Part shown: piece by piece, positions 1 through 9,998 of the stretch
Layout of the letters: each line of letters opens with the position of its first letter
How positions within the stretch are numbered: the stretch's first letter is position 1
Translations under genes and position numbers: made by a program
From: Zychaea mexicana
Lineage: Eukaryota; Mucoromycota; Mucoromycetes; Mucorales; Lichtheimiaceae
Assembly (NCBI RefSeq): GCF_025766255.1
Contig: NW_026516697.1
Span: 248,001-312,000, forward strand
Direction of reading: 5' to 3'
Length of the DNA stretch: 64,000 nt
Notes under the pieces: model-generated
The model's database searches: none
Told to the model about the DNA's origin: nothing
Seen by the model: the letters and a program-made list of their open reading frames with translations, nothing else

Positions 1-372
1 TGTGAATAGCCCTTTAGTGTTTTGGAATCGGAATTCTTTGCCGCCCTGCGAGGAATCTGCACCAGAGGTGTTACTTTCTAACATTGCTTCGGAAAATTGA
101 GGATTTGAGGATTTGAGGAATTTTGCAAAAGCCCTAACCCGTCCCATTATTGCAGTACGGTTCTCGTCCCTTACTTCCTTTGTTATGTTAGCCTTTTTGA
201 GGTCCTTTTCGAGTTCGACCCTTAGTTGGTCAGCAATTGTTTTTTCACTAACATCTTGATGATGTTCAGCAAGATGCTTTGCTCTTTCTATTAAGAGCGT
301 CAATGTTATTCCTAAAATAGGAATAAATTCAGCCATAATGGCAATAAATGTGATGAGGTTCATTTGGTCCAT
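1..372 (-). CDS. Hypothetical protein, 3' end beyond window
   Basis: An open frame starts at an ATG at 372 and runs on the minus strand without a stop to the window edge (124 codons seen). The N-terminus is hydrophobic (residues about 5-26, rich in I, L, F, A) and could be a membrane segment. After it comes a charged, probably helical stretch with many E, K and R (residues 27-80). I do not recognise the family. It lies beside a repeat-rich region, so it may be part of a mobile element rather than a host gene. Positions 373-635 upstream are AT-rich and show nothing else. Confidence 0.45.
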   Translation of the reverse strand, partial: MDQMNLITFIAIMAEFIPILGITLTLLIERAKHLAEHHQDVSEKTIADQLRVELEKDLKKANITKEVRDENRTAIMGRVRAFAKFLKSSNPQFSEAMLESNTSGADSSQGGKEFRFQNTKGLFT

Positions 373-635
373 GTTGTGTTTTGTTGGGGTAGTTTTGTTG
401 GAGTGCTAAAAAAATATAACAAATATATTTTGCTTTATATTCTGTAGTGTTATTTTTATATTAAAAAAAAATTCAATTTTTATTTTTTTCAAAAATTTAA
501 ATGTATGCATGCCAAGACATACATACATGAATTATTTCAATAAAAATTAATTTGGCTATCCTGATATATCTTAGCTAATAAGCCAGCTAGGGCTACTAAA
601 TCGCATTAAAATCATCATAACCATGGCCGGTCCCC

Positions 636-1707
636 TAGGTTTATTTTCTATTATAGATAAAATCCAATTTGCAACCATTTTAAATTTTTGTTACCAACAA
701 AAAATTTGTTACCAATACTTTTATATAAAAATAGTTGGTAATGCATATGCGCCATTCACAGTATATCATCTACAATCAACCTTTTCGTTTGCTTTCTTTC
801 TACCACTGCTGTTTAAACAGAATCAAGAGTCCGCTGTTATTATCAAAGCAAACTTTTTCAGAGATGTGTATTAGCACCAATAACTTATCATTTACTTACG
901 ATTCACTATACATATTTATAAGTAACAGCAAAGTTAGTCAATATGCATCAGCATACCCTGCAACAGATTTTCAGAGCAATAGCTACCTTTCACTTTTGTG
1001 TACGGTTTGAGGGCTAACTGCACTAGTACCAGTATTTGGACTTCCTCCAACTCGGCCTCTTTCGTCTGCACTAGTATTGCTAGCAGCGGTGGTGCTCGTA
1101 TTGCCGCCAGGGCAATCGTTTTCTTCAATAGTACCCAGAATGCTTGCTTCCTCCTCAGCAATGCGCCCAACTGAAATAACCGATGCTCGTGCTCTTGCGT
1201 TCGCTGATTCTCTTGCGAGCAGGATTTTTCTATCATTCCAGTACATTGTTTCTTGCTGACTATTCTTCCACCGTTCAAATTCTGTTTTGAGGTGAGAACT
1301 GTTTGGGACCTTCGCTTGAAAACGTTTCGTAGATAAAATGGCTGCATATCGCATATTTGCTGAACTCTTGTCACCATAGTTAAGATTTTCAATAAAAGTT
1401 GATGCTGACAATGTATCGCAGTTGTCAATGCACCAGTGTATGTCTGATGTGAAAACTTTTTGCTTTTTATGTGTGTGCATTCTTGTGTAAAAAAATAGAG
1501 ATGGTAAGAAGCTATGCTGCGCGTTTTATATGCACTGTTTTTTCATCATTGAGTACACAATACGCACTGTTGAATTTTGTGTCGATATAAAAATTCACAC
1601 AAATTTCCCAGCTATTGGTTGCATTAGTAGGGCTTCAAAGGCCCACGTTAATCACTAACATCGACCAACGTTGATTTTGCCCACTGACCCGTTTTGGGCA
1701 GTGCCTG
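636..1707. repeat. Dispersed direct repeat, copy 1
   Basis: This segment of about 1.07 kb recurs at 15498-16547 in the same orientation, with only scattered substitutions. Both copies begin at TAGGTTTATTTTCTATTATAG and both end at GGGCAGTGCCTG. Copy 1 has about 20 bp around 1527-1548 and 2 bp near 1338 that copy 2 lacks. Sharp shared boundaries with unrelated flanks suggest a mobile or duplicated unit. No terminal inverted repeat was found. Confidence 0.85.
983..1480 (-). CDS. Hypothetical protein in dispersed repeat, copy 1
   Basis: A 165-codon minus-strand frame starts at an ATG (MHTHKKQK...) and carries a middle section rich in K, R, E and A (...FERWKNSQQETMYWNDRK...) followed by a Ser/Thr/Gly-rich tail. 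The same protein tail is kept in the second copy of the repeat at 15845-16438, where the first third is read in another frame because of a 2-bp indel. Conservation of the C-terminal two thirds in both copies argues that this was a coding frame. Function is unknown; a DNA-binding factor carried by a mobile unit is only a guess. Confidence 0.4.
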   Translation of the reverse strand: MHTHKKQKVFTSDIHWCIDNCDTLSASTFIENLNYGDKSSANMRYAAILSTKRFQAKVPNSSHLKTEFERWKNSQQETMYWNDRKILLARESANARARASVISVGRIAEEEASILGTIEENDCPGGNTSTTAASNTSADERGRVGGSPNTGTSAVSPQTVHKSER

Positions 1708-2152
1708 GCTAGGCAACTATAGATAACTATAACCGATCCGCTTGCCCTTTGTGCCCTGCAGAAGAACCACTCCCTAGCTAGCCAGTCAGTTGAGCTTATG
1801 CTGACATTCTCGCAACAAGTATCAGCTCTAGTAGGATGCGTCCACAAGGCAATCATGTTCATCCATCTTCTGCATAATCATTGGTACCATAGTTCTTGAA
1901 GTTCAGCCATGGCCAAAGCGCTCTATCGACGCAAAGTCAAAACATTGTTAGTTAAGAGTCAACACATGGACATTATAAACATACAAAACATAGACCAACA
2001 CTTTCATTGTATATCAGCGTGTATAACACCGTGTCAACAAAAAGCAGCCCAAGTATAGCTACCAGTCAATACAATTTAGGATCATTACAGCCATCCAGGG
2101 AATTCCTGGCTAGGCAACTATAGATAACTGCAATCGATCCGCTTGCTCTTCA
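1704..2152. repeat. Short duplicated motif in gene-poor stretch
   Basis: A segment of about 45 bp beginning GGCTAGGCAACTATAGATAAC occurs at about 1707 and again at about 2107 with a few substitutions, both times leading into CGATCCGCTTGC. The first copy abuts the end of the dispersed repeat. The rest of 1708-2602 shows no supported gene. Confidence 0.5.
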
Positions 2153-2602
2153 TGCCTTTCGATAAGCCTGCCTCGGTTTGATGAACATATTCAACGGCCA
2201 TTTATATTGTTTGCTACCAAAGTAGCCAATCTGTTTCAAATCGCTAGTTAAATGTCAGCAGATATAAATAACCCAAAGTTTCCACCATTTTATTAATGTA
2301 TAACAAAAAAAAAGAGTGGCCACCTTGGAACTATGGAATGCCTTCCAATCTCATGAATGCATACGGCAACTACGGAAACGCATGGTGGTGTTTCTGAGCA
2401 TGCTTTTCTGCTCGCTAATTAAAATACAAAATCACACCTTTGTTGCGAGCTGAGATACGGATGGCGGAGTCAAGACTTGGGTGGGGATGTGCGTGCTTCA
2501 CTTTATTATAGTACTTATGTTAGCACAAAGTTGTTTGCTTGCCATTTGGATACACGGTATCTTAACACATTCAAGTTACTCGGTATATATAATCATAGTT
2601 AT

Positions 2603-2843
2603 GTCGTGCGAAGAGTCTTTCAAACTGTGCAAGAGACGGTGCGCTCGACAACTGCCAAAGAAAAATTATCATGTGCAAGGTCAGTTTTTGTCGTGCGTGA
2701 GGTCAGTCTTTGTCATGCGCAGGGTCTTTCAAACTGTTCGAGAGACGGTGCGCACGACAACTGCGGAATACTAAACTATCAGAAAAAATGTCGTGTGCGA
2801 GGCCAAGTTTTGTCGTGCGCGAGGTCAAGTTTTGTCGTGCGCG
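2603..2843. repeat. Imperfect tandem repeats with GTCGTGCG core
   Basis: A block of about 52 bp starting GTCGTGCGAAGAGTCTTTCAA at 2603 is repeated at 2712, and short units of about 19 bp (GTCGTGCGCGAGGTCAAGTT) follow up to 2843. The inverse motif GCGCACGACAAC also occurs, so the region can fold into hairpins. ORFs crossing it are repeat artefacts. The next stretch, 2844-3600, shows no supported gene. Confidence 0.65.
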
Positions 2844-3701
2844 TAGTAATTCCACAATCTTAATGGTCATTAAAAATGTTTGTCAAACGAGACGTACACA
2901 GGCTTATCGACATACACAAAGAGCAAGTGGACTAATTACAGTCATCTACAGCTGTACGCGCCTCGTTTGTATTCTGCAAAAGTTGAAGACCAAGACGAGT
3001 GTTGGAGTCTTTCGAATCGTTATTTTAGGCACCAGCTTGTATATTTAGCTTGATGTAATTTAGGATGATCAATTGAGGCACCCGAATACATCCTGAACTA
3101 CTAACTAGAGAATAAAAGAATAGAGATCCTTCTACTATTCTTTCATTAAATTTATTCCATATCTGTACAACACATCTCCAGCCTTTACCCTACCCCAGTG
3201 CTATGAAGATGTCATCTTATCTGTTCACGTTTTCTTAAAATAGCAACCAAGTAATCAATACTATTACTTTTTGGTTCATCACTACAGCTTGAATTTGTTT
3301 GTCTATGCAGAGCATGTGCATCTTCTTTATTCGAATTAGCAAGCCCAATCTTTCGCAACCAAATAGCGTTTCCTTGTTCAAATGGAATGATATCAGCAGT
3401 GTACCTCGCCTTCCTTATTTGTATTTACCATGTACATAGACAAGCAGGTATTTCCGGCAAAACAAGAGCGGGTGTGTTCGAAGTAGAAAATGGGCAACTG
3501 GATCGATAAGTTTTTACAAGCGGGTAATTGCAATAAGTGATGAAATGTGAAAATGGAAGAGGGCTGCTATATACAAGATCGTGTTCGATTTGGTTAATCT
3601 CACTGTAGGAAAATTCTTGTGGATTTTAAATTCATGTAAACACTAAGTAAAGTAACAAGAATTCTTGTGGATTCTTGTGAGTTTAAAGTAGCGATAAACC
3701 A

Positions 3702-3850
3702 GTCACGCGTTCACAAGAAAATCACAAAACGTTTCATGGAATATCAAAGCGGTCACACGCTCATAAGAAAATCACAAAACGTTTTGTGGAATACCAAAGC
3801 GGTCACACATTCACAAGAAAATCACAAAACATTTTTGTGGAATATTCATT
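3702..3850. repeat. Three 50-bp subterminal repeats
   Basis: Units start at 3702, 3752 and 3802. Each runs GTCAC..., then CACAAGAAAATCACAAAAC, then (T)GTGGAATA(T/C)CAAAGCG. They lie just inside the left terminal repeat of the CACTG-ended element and probably represent transposase-binding subterminal repeats. Confidence 0.75.
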
Positions 3851-4073
3851 ATATAGATTTTAAAAAATAGCTTTATTCATTTACATGATACTAGCTAAGG
3901 TGTATTGATTGATGGAATACTGGTCGAGCGTACAGTCGACCCCCGTTAACGTCAACCCTCAGGGTACCTGCAAAAGTGTTGACCATATCGAGGGTTGACG
4001 ACTACCGGGAGTAGCGAGATTAGGCAAAATGTTTATCCTTGCAGACACTAAATGAATCACCGCTTCCCGACAT

Positions 4074-4080
4074 TATAAAT
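4074..4080 (+). promoter_or_regulatory. TATA box of Tigger transposase
   Basis: TATAAAT lies 57 bp upstream of the transposase ATG at 4131 and inside the element, so the transposon appears to carry its own promoter. Confidence 0.45.
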
Positions 4081-4130
4081 ACGCATATGAAAATGTTGTC
4101 AATCTTCAGTCCTACATTTCACTTCACGCC

Positions 4131-5864
4131 ATGAGTACACCACGCGACCAAGTTTCCTTTACGAACGAGCAGCGTGATGCGATTTATGCGTTTAAGAACT
4201 CAAAGCGGGGCATCACCCTTATGCAGACGGCAGAATGGGCTCAAAAAGAATTCAACCTAAGTAAAACGCCTGATAAGAGCACCATTTCGAAGATGATAAA
4301 GCGAAAATCCACAGAAGCTCCTGGTGATGAAAGGGACGCGAAGAAAATTCGTAATAGAAGGAGTCAATTTCCTGTAAATATCGAATATAATTCAATCAGT
4401 TTAAAAATTCGGTGAACTGTAGTGTTTACTTTTTGTCAATGTTGTATTGATTAGGAGGTTGAGGAAGCAGTGTTACTCTGGCTCAATGTCGCGCAGAGAA
4501 ACAAGATCCAGGTTACATGGGAATTGATACAGTTGAAGGCGAGAAATTACGCGGACATGATCGGCATCGCAACATTCAAAGCATCGAATGGCTGGACAGA
4601 CCGGTTTGCAAAGAGATACGGACTCAGTGCACGCAGCATTCATGGCGAAGCGCAATCTGCCGATCTTGAAGCTTTGGACGAACAGAGGGAAGCCATTAAG
4701 GCCACCATCCAAAAGTATGAAAAGCGAGACATCTATAATCTAGATGAAACCAGTCTGTTTTATCGCTTGGAGCCAAAGACAACGATCGGCACTCATAGGT
4801 TCAAGGGGAGAAAACAAGACAAATCAAGGTTGTCTGTTGCTCTCCTTTGCAATGCTGATGGCAGTGACAAACGGAACGAACCTATCATCATAGGCCGCTC
4901 TGAAAAACCTGATGCATTCATGGTTCAAAAAAAACGCAAAGATGCTTCTTTCCATGGATTCAAGCGCTACTTTTTCAATCAGAAGGCGTGGATGACTCGT
5001 AAACTCTTCAGAGATGTTTTGCGTCAGTTCAATCGAGCCATGGGCCACCAGAAGAGAAAAGTACTTTTGCTACTTGACAACTTCTCAGGTCATTACGTCG
5101 ATTACGAACCTGTTAATGTTGAGCTACTCTATTTGCCTCCGAACACAACATCACTTATCCAGCCTCTTGATGGTGGAATCATTCGCTCGTTCAAGGCTCA
5201 ATACAAGCGGCGACAACTTGAGAAGGCTTACTGCACCATCGGAATGTATCAGAACGGAAACGGGAATGTTGTGGGACCTGTCGGAAAAGTTTTTCTTGTT
5301 GACCAGCTGCAAGCAATGAAGTGGATAAAGTTCTCGTGGGCCGCTGTGTCTGCTGAAACGATCAAAAATTGCTTTGATGCAACCATCTTTCGATATATTA
5401 ATGACAATGACGAAGCCCAAGGAACTGCTAGGAGCCAAATCGAAGAAGAAGACGAGCGTGACAGGAAGGTGCTGGAAGCTCAATTACGACGAATCGCCGA
5501 TACACAACTTGTTACACTAAATCAGTGCCCCGACATCGACCTTGATCCCGAGTATGAGCGCGATTCGTATCTCTTTTCTCTCACAGATAGTGAGATTGTT
5601 CAAACAGTGACGGCAGTTGCTGAAGATGATGACACCCTAGATGTTGACGAAGAGCCAGTTTTGCAGGAAAGAAGAGTACTTACTGCTAAAGACAAAGTTA
5701 CCAACGTCAACACATTTCTCGATATTTTGGATGAAGAGCAAGATCTACATGATACCGTTGTGAATGCTTTACCTGAAATTCTGAAACTACGTGACAAATA
5801 TTTAAAATCCATGTATTCTAAGCAAGCCTCTTTGACAAATTTTTTTGTACCACAATCCCAATAA
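4131..5864 (+). CDS. Pogo/Tigger-family DDE transposase (spliced)
   Basis: Exon 1 (4131-4373) encodes an N-terminal psq/CENP-B type helix-turn-helix (residues about 8-60, ...SFTNEQRDAIYAFKNS...). An 81-nt intron (GTAAAT at 4374 to TTAG at 4454) joins it in phase to exon 2 (4455-5864), for a protein of about 550 aa. Exon 2 continues with a CENP-B-like second DNA-binding region (...WTDRFAKRYGLSARSIHGEA) and then the DDE domain: the first Asp in IYNLDETSLFYR, the second in LLLLDNFSGH, and LPPNTTSLIQPLDGGIIRSFK, where the third acidic residue lies. Length and motifs match full Tigger/jerky-type transposases. The intron needs removal because the unspliced frame stops at 4413. No frameshift or stop was seen, so the copy may still be active. 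Confidence 0.9.
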
Positions 5865-6246
5865 ATGTAATCTAATTGGACAAATTTCACCCTCGATAAC
5901 TAGTCAACCCTCCTGAAGGTGTTGAAGTTGACCTTATGTAGAAGTTGAAGTTTTTCACTGCTAAATTTGAAAGGGTACCAGCGAATCGGTTGACGCTATC
6001 GGGGATTGACGTTATTGGGGTGGATGTTAACGGGGGTCGACTGTATACAGATGAAAACCACCCCTTTCTCTCTCTCTATATATCACATACACTCTCGCTA
6101 TATATATATGTGTATGTGTGTGTGTTTATACAATAATCAACTTTCTGATACTTCAACTTACCTTTTAATTATGTATATTTTTGTGGGGGGGGAGCAGCTC
6201 CGAGCTGCTTTGTCGTACGGCGTCGTTTGGTAGACTGCATGGACTG

Positions 6247-6319
6247 GGCAGGAGCAGGGGCAGGAAGAAAAGTAGAAGCAGAAGCAGGAAGAAAAGCAGA
6301 AGCAGGAAGAGCAGAAGCC
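6247..6319. repeat. GCAGGA/GCAGAA low-complexity repeat
   Basis: Imperfect tandem units of 6-12 bp (GCAGGAGCAGG, AGAAGCAGAAGCAGG) lie in the right arm of the CACTG-ended element. A CT/TA/TG-rich microsatellite stretch precedes it at 6067-6125. Confidence 0.6.
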
Positions 6320-6630
6320 GGTTCTTGTTGTCTACCTGATAGTTAATATATATTTGATTGTGGTTGCTCTAGTGTAGTAGTTATCATACCTAGAAACCGC
6401 TCTCGACTTGCTGGATCTGCCATAGTTATGCCAGCATTCCTGGAGGATATGGCGAGCTGCCCACTGGCCCTGGCAGACAGCAAAATCAATGCCCTGCTTT
6501 TTTGCCAGGTTCATGAAAAGGCTAATAGCCCAGTTGCCTATCTTTGCTTTGTAGCTTAGCAAAGTAGTGGGTCACGCTGTTGTCAGCACGATTCTGCAAT
6601 CTTTTCACCAGATCGACCACAACACGTTCG

Positions 6631-6894
6631 CTAAATGTACTTGATGTCGGTCTGGGCTTTGATCAACTCACCTCCTTCAAAATGGTGGTAGCCTTGAAGG
6701 AGAAGGCGCTCAAAATCATCCTTGCTCGCTTTCTTTACCATCTTCCCCTTAGCATTTAGAGTCATTGGGTGGGGAATGAGGGAAACCGTCTCAGCAAGTT
6801 CTGCTTCATCGACAACTGGTACCTCGACTAGGGACTACGCCGTTAGTAGGTGGTCGAGCTTCTCCAGAATGACTGCTTGATTTGTCTCTACATT
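6631..6894 (-). pseudogene. Coding remnant inside CACTG-ended element
   Basis: A minus-strand frame reads as a plausible protein segment (...AETVSLIPHPMTLNAKGKMV..., then ...KKASKDDFERLLLQGYHHF...) but has an in-frame TAG at 6836-6838 and ends at TAG 6631-6633. Compositionally it looks coding rather than random. I do not recognise it. It could be cargo or a captured host gene piece. Confidence 0.35.
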
Positions 6895-7065
6895 AATAAG
6901 ACGATGCTCCATACAAGTGAAGACTTAGGAGATTAAGGTTAGCGTTGGGAGGTGTTTGGTTAGTGTTTGGGAAGAAAAGAAAGAAAAAAAACTTTTGCGG
7001 TAATATAAAAGTATTTGTCACCCTAGTTAACCAGGTGGTTATAACAAGAGAGTACTGTTTAATCA

Positions 7066-7370
7066 CAAGAATCCACAAGAACCACCAAAAAAAATTGGCG
7101 ACCCAGAGCAGGCAGTGACAGACGTCACAAATTTACAAGAAATCCACAAGAATCCACAAGAATCCACAAGAATCCACAAGAATGAGGCCGGCGGGGTCCA
7201 AACTCACAAGAAATCCACAAGAATCCACAAAAACCACAAAAAAATTTGGCGACCCAGAGCAGGCAGTGACAGACGTCACAAATTTACAAGAAATTCATAA
7301 GAAATCCACAAGAACCACAAGAATGAGGCCAGCGGGGGTCCAAATTCACAAGAAATTCACAAGAACCACA
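7066..7370. repeat. Two 151-bp subterminal repeats
   Basis: Two copies 151 bp apart contain GGCGACCCAGAGCAGGCAGT (at 7097 and 7248), ACAGACGTCACAAATTTACAAG, reiterated ACAAGAATCC words and GAGGCC(G/A)GCGGGG. They end at the right terminal repeat of the CACTG-ended element. The ORFs crossing them are repeat artefacts. Confidence 0.75.
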
Positions 7371-7485
7371 AGAATTTTCCTACAGTGTCTGGTGAATCGA
7401 ACATGCTAGGTAACTGATACAAATCTTCTTCCAGTGGTTCCATTACGTCACTAAGGCTATTTTCTTTGTCTTCTTGGCCTGGGCT

Positions 7486-8870
7486 TCATAAAACATTCAT
7501 TGTTTCCAATACTATTGCTTTGTTGAATAACGTCATGTAAAGCACCTTTCTGAATTCTGGCAGCTTCTCAAAATCACTTGGCACCTCGACATTTTTCGTT
7601 CTCGTGATTCTGTGTACGTAGTAATGTGGAACATCTATTGTGATAGTCGTCATCTTCAAGCCTAAAAAATAATACTGTTAAGAACAAAGCCATCTTTTTA
7701 TCTCCCAAAGGCAATACAATCAGAATTACTAACCATATTGCAATAATCCAACTACCCTCAGACCATCAGCGCTTCCTCTTTCGTTCTTCAGACTCATCAT
7801 CATGTCTTTCAATGCTTTAGGGAGCTTTAAATCTCTCTCCTGAAGTAGCTTGGTATCTGTATCATCCGTCTGTTTACCAGCCTCGCCCGCTCCAAACTCC
7901 AGTTTCTTTCGTCGTAAAATTAGATCAAGTCTGCGACCCATTTTCTTCCTCTCCAGTTTCTCTTCTCCTTGTGGTATCCGTTCTTTGTTCTTGCGACAAC
8001 TTGATGCAAGGCTCGAATTTTCAGCACTGTAAATTCCATTGCTATTATAGCAAATGTAGTTCAAACACAAAATTGTGTATGTGTATGTGTATGTGTATGA
8101 TAACTTACCGAACTACATCCAACACAACATCATCAAATGCACGATCCATCATAGTCCAGATGTGTGCCAACAACTATGTTTCTGCGTTGTTCTCGTCATC
8201 GATCCTGCTGCGTTCCAACTCCTGGACCCTATATTCATTAGATCAGTTTAAGCATAAGTATACATAACTGCAGCCGGAAGATAATTCACGCAAAACTTAC
8301 ATTGTATAATAACTGTGACGTATCCAATCCAAGTCGTGAGATTGCATTCTATCAAAGTTCGCATCTCATTGTTGTATTTGGTTAATAACATGCCGAGCTT
8401 GAGAAGAACTATTAACCTGTATTGAAATTAAATCAGTTTATATTATTATAAGATTTTGAACGGCGTTGGTTTTATCTTTTGTACCTTCGTATATTGATTC
8501 AAATATTCGAGAGTTTTCTGACTGATGACTGGCTTTTGCTTGGCTTTGGAACTCTTGATCTCTTCGATTTCTTCACTCGTGAAAATGCTTTTTTGCTTGT
8601 ACGTTTTGTCCCAAGGGTCCACTACAAATGAATGACAAAGAGTAAAAAAAAAAAATTACTTCAATCTTTAGGGATATAAATGTCTTTCTTTAGGTCTTTG
8701 TATCAAAAAAAAACTTACTGCTCGTATTCTAGGGTGGATTCATACATGTACAAAACATCTTTGACCTCTCTTCCACTGCATTCCAGAGTCCATTTTAAAT
8801 CATCGTCCATGCTTTCGTGCTGTTGTCGGAACTTCACTAAATTCAGCTTCTATAAACCCATTGATATTCA
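7486..8870 (-). pseudogene. Decayed multi-exon gene, expanded fungal family
   Basis: Minus-strand coding blocks separated by intron-like gaps can be followed from about 8870 to a TGA at 7486-7488. The best preserved block (7740-8030) contains ...MGRRLDLILRRKKLEFGAGEA..., then ...TDTKLLQERDLKLPKALKDMM..., and the last block (7490-7660) reads ...VPHYYVHRITRTKNVEVP.... Upstream blocks have an in-frame TGA (near 8355) and TAG (near 8172) and a frame change near 8815, so the gene is broken. From memory, this layout resembles a large uncharacterised family in Mucoromycota genomes. The D...ExGxGE spacing recalls a PD-(D/E)XK nuclease core, which is speculation. Confidence 0.55.
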
Positions 8871-9475
8871 GTGCTAATTCATCATCATTGTGGGTACTGC
8901 ATTACCTTGTTGGTTATAAATTAATATTTGTTTTTAAAGAACTATTAATTTTTTATATCTAAATTGAATTTTATAATATAAATAAAAAATGGAGCAAATA
9001 GATTATACACCATTAATTACAGAGGAAGTAAATACTATTATTGCTAATTATTGGACATTTCTTGAATGGAATTGGCTTATTATGCATAATAAATTCAAAC
9101 ACAGAACACAAATTAAACATATTAAAATTATTGAAAAAATTAAAGATATATTATTAAAAAATTTAGGTTATACAGCTGTATTTTTTTTCTTAGTTGTGCT
9201 ATACACAAGTAAAGAGTATCCAACTGTTTATTTTAAATTTAGAAAAAGGTTTATTTTTGTTATATCATTTAGTTTCTGGTATTTCTGGAGATGAAATTGA
9301 AAAATATTTACCTCAAAGTACATTTCATACATTATACAAAAAATTTTGGATGAATGAAGAGAATTATAAAAGAATTAATAAAATAGTAAATAATTCATTA
9401 ATGTATATGTTTTCAAATATAAAATTATGTGTTTTGTCTGCAAGAAAATATAATCCAGATTTCTTTAAACATGTA

Positions 9476-9998
9476 CAGTGGTCCCCCGCTTTTTGCAGCC
9501 CCACTTTTTGCAGATCCTCAATTTTTGCAGATTTTGTTGGAGCATACCCGCTCATCACTTAGTAAAATTACAGTTTCCTCACTTTTTGCATTTTGCAGGC
9601 CAAAAATGGGGACCTGCAATTTTCCGCTATTAACTCGAGAGCCTGGGACACAGAGTCTTGAACCAGTGACATCTACATGTAATGTTGATAGATAGCGTCC
9701 TTTTGCTCGTCAGTAAGCTTTGGGTATTTTGCTTTTACCATAGTGGTGTGGAGGTGTCGATAGTGCAGTATATAAACATCAAGAATGAGACGACAGCCTT
9801 TTATATAAGAGTTGATTTATAATAAGTAGCCTCAGTACAACACCGACACTTTTAATTGGTTTACTATCATTGACACTTGATTAACATAATAGACTCAGTC
9901 TGTGTAACATCTCATACTCATCCTCACTTTTTGCAGTTCCCCACTTTTTGCAGTTTTTTCCACCAAAAACCGCTGCTGCAAAAAGCGGGGGACCACTG
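9476..9998. mobile_element. MITE with CAGTGGTCCCCC ends
   Basis: The ends are inverted copies of CAGTGGTCCCCCGCTTTTTG (about 25 bp) flanked by TA at 9474-9475 and 9999-10000. Subterminal CACTTTTTGCAG words repeat several times on both sides. It is 523 bp long and lies in the transposase pseudogene; the host frame is continuous when the element and one TA are ignored. A short transposase exon inside (9673-9741) marks it as a deletion derivative of a pogo/Tigger element. Confidence 0.9.
9673..9741 (-). pseudogene. Tigger-type transposase first-exon remnant
   Basis: A 22-codon minus-strand frame starts at 9741 and reads MVKAKYPKLTDEQKDAIYQH before a stop. It resembles the N-terminus of the intact Tigger transposase at 4131 (...SFTNEQRDAIYAF...), which opens the psq helix-turn-helix. 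It sits where a first exon would lie in a minus-oriented parent element; the rest of the gene has been deleted. Confidence 0.6.

Larger units (their letters stand above)
3933..6043 (+). mobile_element. Intact pogo/Tigger transposon
   Basis: The element begins CAGTCGACCCCCGTTAACG at 3933 and ends with the inverted copy at 6043. TA dinucleotides flank it (3931-3932 and 6044-6045), the target duplication of Tc1/mariner/pogo elements. GTTGAC-containing subterminal motifs repeat inside both ends (3975-4000 and 5900-6020). It is 2,111 bp long and holds one spliced transposase gene with no visible lesion. It is inserted inside the CACTG-ended element, so it is the younger of the two. A shortened relative lies at 11409-11787. 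Confidence 0.9.
3601..7387. mobile_element. CACTG-ended (CACTA/Plavaka-like) transposon
   Basis: The element starts CACTGTAGGAAAATTCTTG at 3601 and ends with the exact reverse complement at 7387, giving a perfect 21-bp terminal inverted repeat. It is flanked on both sides by TCT (3598-3600 and 7388-7390), a 3-bp target duplication. Both ends carry arrays built from the ACAAGAATCC/ATTCTTGTGG word: three 50-bp units on the left and two 151-bp units on the right. CACTG/CACTA ends, a 3-bp duplication and subterminal repeats are typical of the CACTA group, which includes fungal Plavaka elements; the assignment is inference. No intact transposase was seen, so the copy is non-autonomous. A complete Tigger element sits inside it. 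Confidence 0.75.

Noticed and set aside
2477..3048. Overlapping plus-strand ORFs of 97-128 codons
   Set aside because: They run through the GTCGTGCG repeat block; no domain, no splice context.
7115..7409. ORFs rich in HKNPQEST-like words
   Set aside because: They are translations of the ACAAGAATCC subterminal array of the CACTG-ended element.
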